DNA of 10,416 bases from an uncultured Collinsella sp. Its GTDB lineage: Bacteria; Actinomycetota; Coriobacteriia; Coriobacteriales; Coriobacteriaceae. Every line of letters starts with the position of its first letter. The stretch's first letter is position 1. A model generated the notes under the pieces. That model was not told the origin of the DNA. It worked only from the letters and a program-made list of their open reading frames with translations, and made no database searches. This document shows positions 5,703 through 10,416 of this stretch, one piece after another. The stretch spans positions 1 to 10,416 of the forward strand of contig CAUBVH010000034.1 of the NCBI GenBank assembly GCA_958439425.1. The letters run 5' to 3'. A program made the translations under genes and the position numbers.

Positions 5703-6377
5703 ATGCAGTACGAGATCGGCGGAGGGGCTTTCCCGGTTGTTACGTGCAACCTTAGCGATGGCGAATCCATGATCACCGAAAGCGGCGCCATGGCTTGGAT
5801 GACCCCCAACATGGAAATGTCTACCTCGGGCGGTGGCATCGGCAAGATGTTCTCCAAGGCTTTTTCGGGTGAGGCATTGTTCCAAAACATTTGGACCGCG
5901 CGTGGCGATGGCATGATCGCGTTTGGCTCCTGCTTCCCCGGCCGCATCGTGCCAATCGAGATCGGTCCGGGCAAGAGCTGGATTTTGCAGAAGCGTTCGT
6001 TCCTTGCCGCGGAAAGTGGCGTCGAGTTGAGCATTCACTTTAACAAGAAGGCAAAGGCCGGCGTCTTTGGCGGCGAGGGCTTTATCATGCAGAAGCTCAC
6101 GGGCTCGGGTGTTGCTTTTGCCGAGATCGACGGCGACCTGGTTGAGTACGAGCTCGCTGCTGGCCAGCAGATGATTGTGGATACCGGCAACGTGGCCGGC
6201 TTTGAGGAGACCGTGAGCATCGACGCTCAAATGGTCAAGGGCGTCAAAAACATCATGTTTGGTGGCGAGGGCGTGTTCAACACCGTGCTCACCGGTCCCG
6301 GTCGCATCTGGTTGCAGACGATGCCCATTTCCAATCTTGCGGCAGCAGTGGCCTCGATGACCAACAACAATAACTAG
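5703..6377 (+). CDS. AIM24 / TIGR00266 family protein
   Basis: 224-residue protein of the AIM24 (TIGR00266, formerly DUF124) family, a beta-rich fold with no established biochemical role in bacteria; a related protein in yeast mitochondria affects inner-membrane organisation. Seen: the N-terminal EIGGGAFPVVTCNLSDGESMITESGAMAWM; a Gly/Ser-rich turn (STSGGGIGKMFSKAFSGE); FGGEGFIMQKLTGSG; the family-typical GQQMIVDTGNVAGFEETV (about 159-176); and KGVKNIMFGGEGVFNTVLTGPGRIWLQTMP near the C-terminus. The end is a polar NNNN tail. There is no signal peptide or membrane segment, so it is probably cytoplasmic or membrane-associated. The ATG at 5703 has AAAGGAG 6 nt upstream. It has its own promoter and a strong terminator, so it looks monocistronic, and its neighbours give no functional clue. 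Confidence 0.9.
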   Translation: MQYEIGGGAFPVVTCNLSDGESMITESGAMAWMTPNMEMSTSGGGIGKMFSKAFSGEALFQNIWTARGDGMIAFGSCFPGRIVPIEIGPGKSWILQKRSFLAAESGVELSIHFNKKAKAGVFGGEGFIMQKLTGSGVAFAEIDGDLVEYELAAGQQMIVDTGNVAGFEETVSIDAQMVKGVKNIMFGGEGVFNTVLTGPGRIWLQTMPISNLAAAVASMTNNNN

Positions 6378-6389
6378 TCCGCATAGGAT

Positions 6390-6425
6390 AGCGCGCGGCG
6401 GGCTTACCCTGTCGCGCGCTTTTTT
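6390..6425 (+). terminator. intrinsic terminator of the AIM24-family gene
   Basis: AGCGCGCG (6390-6397) pairs perfectly with CGCGCGCT (6413-6420) and is followed at once by a T-run (6420-6425). It starts 12 nt after the stop codon. This is the clearest terminator in the window. Confidence 0.88.
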
Positions 6426-6531
6426 GCTGGCAAACGCCTCGCTTATAGAGTGTGGCTGCGCTGCTACAGCGAGCGTCGTCATCTCGTCACCCTGATAGCT
6501 TGCGGCAAGCGTGGCAATGAGGAGTGAGAAT

Positions 6532-6753
6532 TTGAGTGCTCAGTCCCAAGTCATAATGGCGGCCATGCCAACAAGCAAAAACGAGTTGCCGGTGTCACGG
6601 AAAGGCGGGCGTCGGTCGATTCCACGTGAGACGGCTGTGCCGATCTGCACGGCCGCCCCTGCGCGTCCCGCGCTGCCCCCAAAGAGGTACGTTTCCCCTT
6701 ATAAAACCTGCCAAAATAAACCTGTCCCTTTTTGGTCGGTGCGAAATGGGTAA
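6532..6753 (+). CDS. doubtful small ORF whose 3' end is made of the dispersed repeat
   Basis: A TTG start at 6532 has GAGGAG (6519-6524) 7 nt upstream and opens a 73-codon frame. The protein is Arg/Pro/Ala-rich (SRKGGRRSIPRETAVPICTA) and matches no family I recognise. From about residue 54 the frame runs through the inverted repeat copy at 6690-6739, which encodes YKTCQNKPVPFW. It may be a truncated gene given a chimeric end by repeat insertion, or no gene at all. The minus strand is also partly open here, with a hydrophobic run (FLLVGMAAIMTWD then stop) that could be a gene remnant. The rest of the 412-bp gap 6378-6789 holds the terminator and the repeat, and I see nothing else in it. Confidence 0.2.
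   Translation: MSAQSQVIMAAMPTSKNELPVSRKGGRRSIPRETAVPICTAAPARPALPPKRYVSPYKTCQNKPVPFWSVRNG
6690..6739 (-). repeat. dispersed palindromic repeat, copy in reverse orientation
   Basis: Read on the minus strand it gives CCGACCAAAAAGGGACAGG then TTTATTTTGGCAGGTTTTA, ending in GGGGAAACG, matching the other two copies. The arm on the ABC-gene side has changed (ACCTGCC to ACCGACC), so the stem is no longer perfect. It lies about 50 nt before the ABC ATPase start. Confidence 0.75.
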
Positions 6754-6789
6754 TACTAAAGAGTTATCCGACCAGATGGGAATTAATCG

Positions 6790-7491
<702 letters not shown>

Positions 7492-7496
7492 CGCCC

Positions 7497-10262
7497 ATGG
7501 ATCAGGACCGCCAAAACAGCCAACGCCGCGACGCGCAGAACACGGAGCGCGAGCAGGATTTTACGACCTACCGCACTGCCCAAAGTTCAAACGACATGGT
7601 GCCGACGGTGTTTCGCCGCGGTGTCTACCGCACGATTCGCGGCAGCCTCAAACGCTTCTTGTCCATTGTCGTGATCACCGCGCTCGGCGTGAGCGTGATG
7701 TGTGGCCTTAAGGCGGGTTGCGAGGATCTGTGCGATTCGGTCGACGCTTACTTTGACCAGCAGAATGTTTATGACATCAACGTGCAGTCGACCTATGGTC
7801 TGACCGATGACGATCTTGCTGCGATCCAAGAGGTCGATGGCGTCGAGACGGCCGAGGGCATCTATACCGAGACCGCCTATACCGCCGTGGGTACGACGCG
7901 CGAGCGTGTCATCGTACAGAGCCTCTCCAAAGAGAATATTGACCAACCGGTGCTAGTATGCGGCGAGCTGCCCGAGACTTCGGGCGAAGTAGCAGTGACC
8001 TCACGTTTTTTGAAGGCTTCGGGCAAGAAAATCGGCGATACGGTGAGCTTTGCCGCCAACGATGCGAGCTCGTCGAACCAAAGCGCCAAGGACCAGTTTG
8101 CCGATGGGGACTACACCATTACGGCTGAGGTCCTCGATCCCACTGATGTGAGCTCCGACTCGACAGTCAACGCCTTCCGTGCCGCCTCGGCCGCGGACTA
8201 CAAGTTCTACGTGAGTGAGGATGCCGCGACGTCGTCGTCCTATTCCGCGATCCACGTGATCGTCGAGGGAGCCAAGGACCTCAACTCCTATTCCGATGCC
8301 TATACGGCAAGGATTAACGAGGTCAAGGGCAATATCGAGAAGATTCGTGACGAGCGCGAAAAAGCGCGTGCCCAGGAACTGACGGCCGATACGCCGGCGA
8401 GCTTGGACGCGGCCGAGCGTCAAGCGAACATGGTCTTTGGGATTGAACAGGACAACATCAACCGTATGGCCGAGGGCAGCGAGGAGCGCGCCCAGGCTCA
8501 GGCCGATTTGGACCAGCGCCGCGCCGCCGCCGACCAGCAATTCGCCGATGCCCGCGCCGAGATTTCCGACCTTGGCGAATGCACCTGGTACATCCAGGAC
8601 CGTGGCAACATCGCGAGCTACTCGAGCGTCGAGAGCGACAGCTCCTCGATCGAGGCCATCGCCACGGTCTTCCCGTTCATCTTCTTTATCGTCGCCGTGC
8701 TCATCAGCCTTACCACCGCCACGCGTATGGTCGAGGAGGAACGCACGCTCATCGGCCTGTATAAGGCGCTCGGTTATTCGCGCGGGCGCATTCTGTCCAA
8801 ATACGTGGACTACTCGCTGTGGGCGTGCCTGATCGGCGGCGTGCTCGGCAATATCATCGGATTTGTGGGCCTGCCGCTGTTCCTGTTTACGGTGTTCGAC
8901 GACATGTACTCGCTGCCCCAGATGTTGCTTTCGTACGACATTGTGTCCTCAATCGTCTCGGTGGCACTGTTTGCCGTGGGCGTGGTGGGCGCCACAATTA
9001 TCGCCTGCCGCCACGAGATGGCCGAGACCCCGGCCTCGCTCATGCGCCCCAAGGCTCCGCGCGCCGGCTCGCGCATCTTGCTTGAGCGTATCGGCTTTAT
9101 CTGGCGCCGCATGGGCTTTTTGAACAAGGTCGCTGCACGCAACCTATTCCGCTATAAAAAGCGCGCCTTTATGACCATCTTCGGAATTGCCGGCTGCACA
9201 GCGCTCGTGATCTGCGGTATGGGCATCCGTGACACGTCGGTGGCGCTTTCGCCCAAGCAGTACGGGCATATCACGCGCTATGACTTGCTGGCGGTCGCCA
9301 ATCCCGACGATTTTTCGCAGACGTGCGCGGCGTTGGACGAGCGCAACGCGGCCAATGATTCCAACGTGACCGTGACCTCGACCCTGCCGATTATGACCGA
9401 CAACGTCACCTTTACATTCGGCGGAAAGAGCGAGACCGTGCAGCTGATCGTGGTGCCCGATGACCGCACGAACGATCTGGACGACTATGTTCGCCTTGAG
9501 GATGAGTCCAAAGAGCCGCTGTCTTTGCGTGACGGAGACGTGTATCTGAGCAAGAGTTCACAGCTGGTACTGGGGATTCAGCCGGGCGATACGGCGCACG
9601 TCCAGGATTCGTCGCTCAATGTTGCCAAGGTCAAAGTCAGCGACATCTCGCTCAACTATCTAGGCAACACGCTTTACATGACGCAGAGCACCTATGAGCG
9701 CGCGTTCGGTCGAAGTGCACGCCTTAACGGCGTCTTTGTGCTGCTTAAGGGTTCGTCGGCTGACCAGATTGCGTTTACCAACCGTCTTAAGAGCGATGGT
9801 TGGATTACGCTGTCGAGCACCGCCGAGCATTGGGAAAACTATGAGGCAAACTTTACGATTATCAATTCGGTCGTGGTGCTTGTGACCTTTATGGCGGCGT
9901 GCCTGTCGTTTGTGGTGGTATTTACGTTGTCTAACACCAACATCTCGGAGCGCGAACGCGAGCTGGCGACTATTAAGGTGCTGGGCTTCCGTCGTGGCGA
10001 GGTGCACCATTACGTCAACAAGGAGACGTTGATTCTTACGGCGATCGGAGCCGCGCTGGGCGTTCCGCTGGGCGGCTTGCTGGCCGAGAGTTTTACGTAC
10101 ATTTTGCAGATGCCGTCATTGTACTTTGACGTTGAGGTCGAGCCGCTGAGCTACGTGCTGTCCGTTCTGCTGGCCTTTGCCTTTACGTTTATCGTCAACC
10201 TCGCTACCAATCGCACCCTCAACAAGATCGACATGGTCGGCGCCCTCAAGAGCGCCGAGTAA
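7497..10262 (+). CDS. ABC transporter permease with two FtsX-type domains
   Basis: 921-residue membrane subunit. A polar N-terminus of about 50 residues precedes TM1 (about 54-72, KRFLSIVVITALGVSVMCG). A large extracytoplasmic part (about 75-380) follows, containing an Ala/Glu/Arg/Gln-rich predicted coiled coil at about 270-358. Then come TM2 (389-408), the cytoplasmic loop EEERTLIGLYKALGYSRGRI typical of FtsX, TM3 and TM4 (to about 504), TM5 (558-576), a second outer domain (about 580-785), TM6 (790-811), ISERERELATIKVLGFRRGEV, TM7 and TM8 (to 903). This duplicated layout fits the long FtsX-like permeases of Gram-positive bacteria. The ATG at 7497 is preferred; the GTG at 7485, overlapping the ATPase gene, is possible and adds four residues. 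Neither has a strong ribosome site, suggesting translational coupling. No TetR or two-component regulator gene is adjacent. Substrate unknown. The stop overlaps a repeat copy. Confidence 0.93.
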   Translation: MDQDRQNSQRRDAQNTEREQDFTTYRTAQSSNDMVPTVFRRGVYRTIRGSLKRFLSIVVITALGVSVMCGLKAGCEDLCDSVDAYFDQQNVYDINVQSTYGLTDDDLAAIQEVDGVETAEGIYTETAYTAVGTTRERVIVQSLSKENIDQPVLVCGELPETSGEVAVTSRFLKASGKKIGDTVSFAANDASSSNQSAKDQFADGDYTITAEVLDPTDVSSDSTVNAFRAASAADYKFYVSEDAATSSSYSAIHVIVEGAKDLNSYSDAYTARINEVKGNIEKIRDEREKARAQELTADTPASLDAAERQANMVFGIEQDNINRMAEGSEERAQAQADLDQRRAAADQQFADARAEISDLGECTWYIQDRGNIASYSSVESDSSSIEAIATVFPFIFFIVAVLISLTTATRMVEEERTLIGLYKALGYSRGRILSKYVDYSLWACLIGGVLGNIIGFVGLPLFLFTVFDDMYSLPQMLLSYDIVSSIVSVALFAVGVVGATIIACRHEMAETPASLMRPKAPRAGSRILLERIGFIWRRMGFLNKVAARNLFRYKKRAFMTIFGIAGCTALVICGMGIRDTSVALSPKQYGHITRYDLLAVANPDDFSQTCAALDERNAANDSNVTVTSTLPIMTDNVTFTFGGKSETVQLIVVPDDRTNDLDDYVRLEDESKEPLSLRDGDVYLSKSSQLVLGIQPGDTAHVQDSSLNVAKVKVSDISLNYLGNTLYMTQSTYERAFGRSARLNGVFVLLKGSSADQIAFTNRLKSDGWITLSSTAEHWENYEANFTIINSVVVLVTFMAACLSFVVVFTLSNTNISERERELATIKVLGFRRGEVHHYVNKETLILTAIGAALGVPLGGLLAESFTYILQMPSLYFDVEVEPLSYVLSVLLAFAFTFIVNLATNRTLNKIDMVGALKSAE

Positions 10263-10310
10263 CCTGCCAAAAAGGGACAGGTTTATTTTGGCAGGTTTTA
10301 TCTGGGCAAA
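10260..10310 (+). repeat. dispersed palindromic repeat, copy 2
   Basis: AACCTGCCAAAA (10261-10272) pairs with TTTTGGCAGGTT (10286-10297), followed by TTATCTGGGCAAACG. It differs from the copy at 5552 at only a few positions (GGGAC for GGAAC; GGGC for GGGG). Its first bases are the stop codon TAA of the permease gene, the same placement as copy 1. A likely terminator for the ABC operon by position and T-tract. Confidence 0.85.
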
Positions 10311-10382
10311 CGCCGGACAACCATTGTCGCTGCCACAATGACAGAATAGGGAATAAGGGCGTTTTCCGGGTAGCCGGGTTCG

Positions 10383-10416
10383 TTACCATTCGTCCCATTC
10401 ATCAGCATTTTCCTCC
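10383..10416 (-). CDS. possible C-terminus of a convergent gene at the right edge
   Basis: One minus-strand frame entering from the right edge reads EENADEWDEW then TAA (stop at 10385-10383). An acidic, Trp-containing tail like this looks protein-like, and a convergent gene would suit the palindromic repeat as a shared terminator. Only ten codons are visible, so this is a guess. A rival reading on the same strand starts at the ATG at 10402 behind GGAGGA and gives a 34-residue peptide ending in the repeat. The stretch 10311-10382 holds only a small stem, CATTGT/ACAATG (10322-10340). Confidence 0.3.
   Translation of the reverse strand, partial: EENADEWDEW

Noticed and set aside
5552..6739. CRISPR-like array made of the repeated 50-bp units
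   Set aside because: Copies are kilobases apart, in both orientations, separated by genes, and without regular spacers or cas genes.

Overview
The window is a high-GC bacterial chromosome segment. Gene content, Shine-Dalgarno style (AAAGGAG/GGAGGA) and protein flavour suggest an actinobacterial gut anaerobe of the Coriobacteriia, most likely Collinsella-like. This is inferred from protein character only; no database search was possible.

Left part (1-3635) is aspartate-family amino-acid biosynthesis. The 5' two thirds of a threonine synthase gene (thrC) runs leftwards off the window edge. It is divergent from lysC (aspartate kinase), which is followed by asd (aspartate-semialdehyde dehydrogenase). 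LysC and Asd carry out the first two steps from aspartate to the semialdehyde shared by lysine, threonine and methionine, and ThrC does the last step to threonine. The 104-bp thrC-lysC gap holds a 16-bp near-palindrome that could coordinate both directions.

Middle part (3636-5702) is a repeat-rich patch. After asd lies a perfect inverted repeat with 56-bp arms. Next comes a 173-bp palindromic, MITE-like or structured-RNA element with about 24-bp terminal inverted repeats. Then follow an Ogt-type O6-alkylguanine-DNA alkyltransferase gene and the 3' remnant of a sensor histidine kinase that lacks its sensor and dimerisation/phosphoacceptor parts.

Right part (5703-10416) holds an AIM24/TIGR00266-family gene with its own promoter and a strong terminator, then a 412-bp gap with a doubtful small ORF, then a two-gene ABC transporter operon: a MacB/LolD-type ATPase and a 921-residue FtsX-type permease with a long Ala/Glu-rich extracytoplasmic insert. 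The last bases may be the C-terminus of a convergent minus-strand gene.

A roughly 50-bp palindromic repeat occurs three times (5552-5604, 6690-6739 in reverse, 10260-10310). Two copies start exactly at the stop codon of the upstream reading frame. No rRNA, tRNA, CRISPR array or transposase gene was seen. The three kinds of palindromic intergenic element are the least explained content; the protein-coding genes belong to known families.
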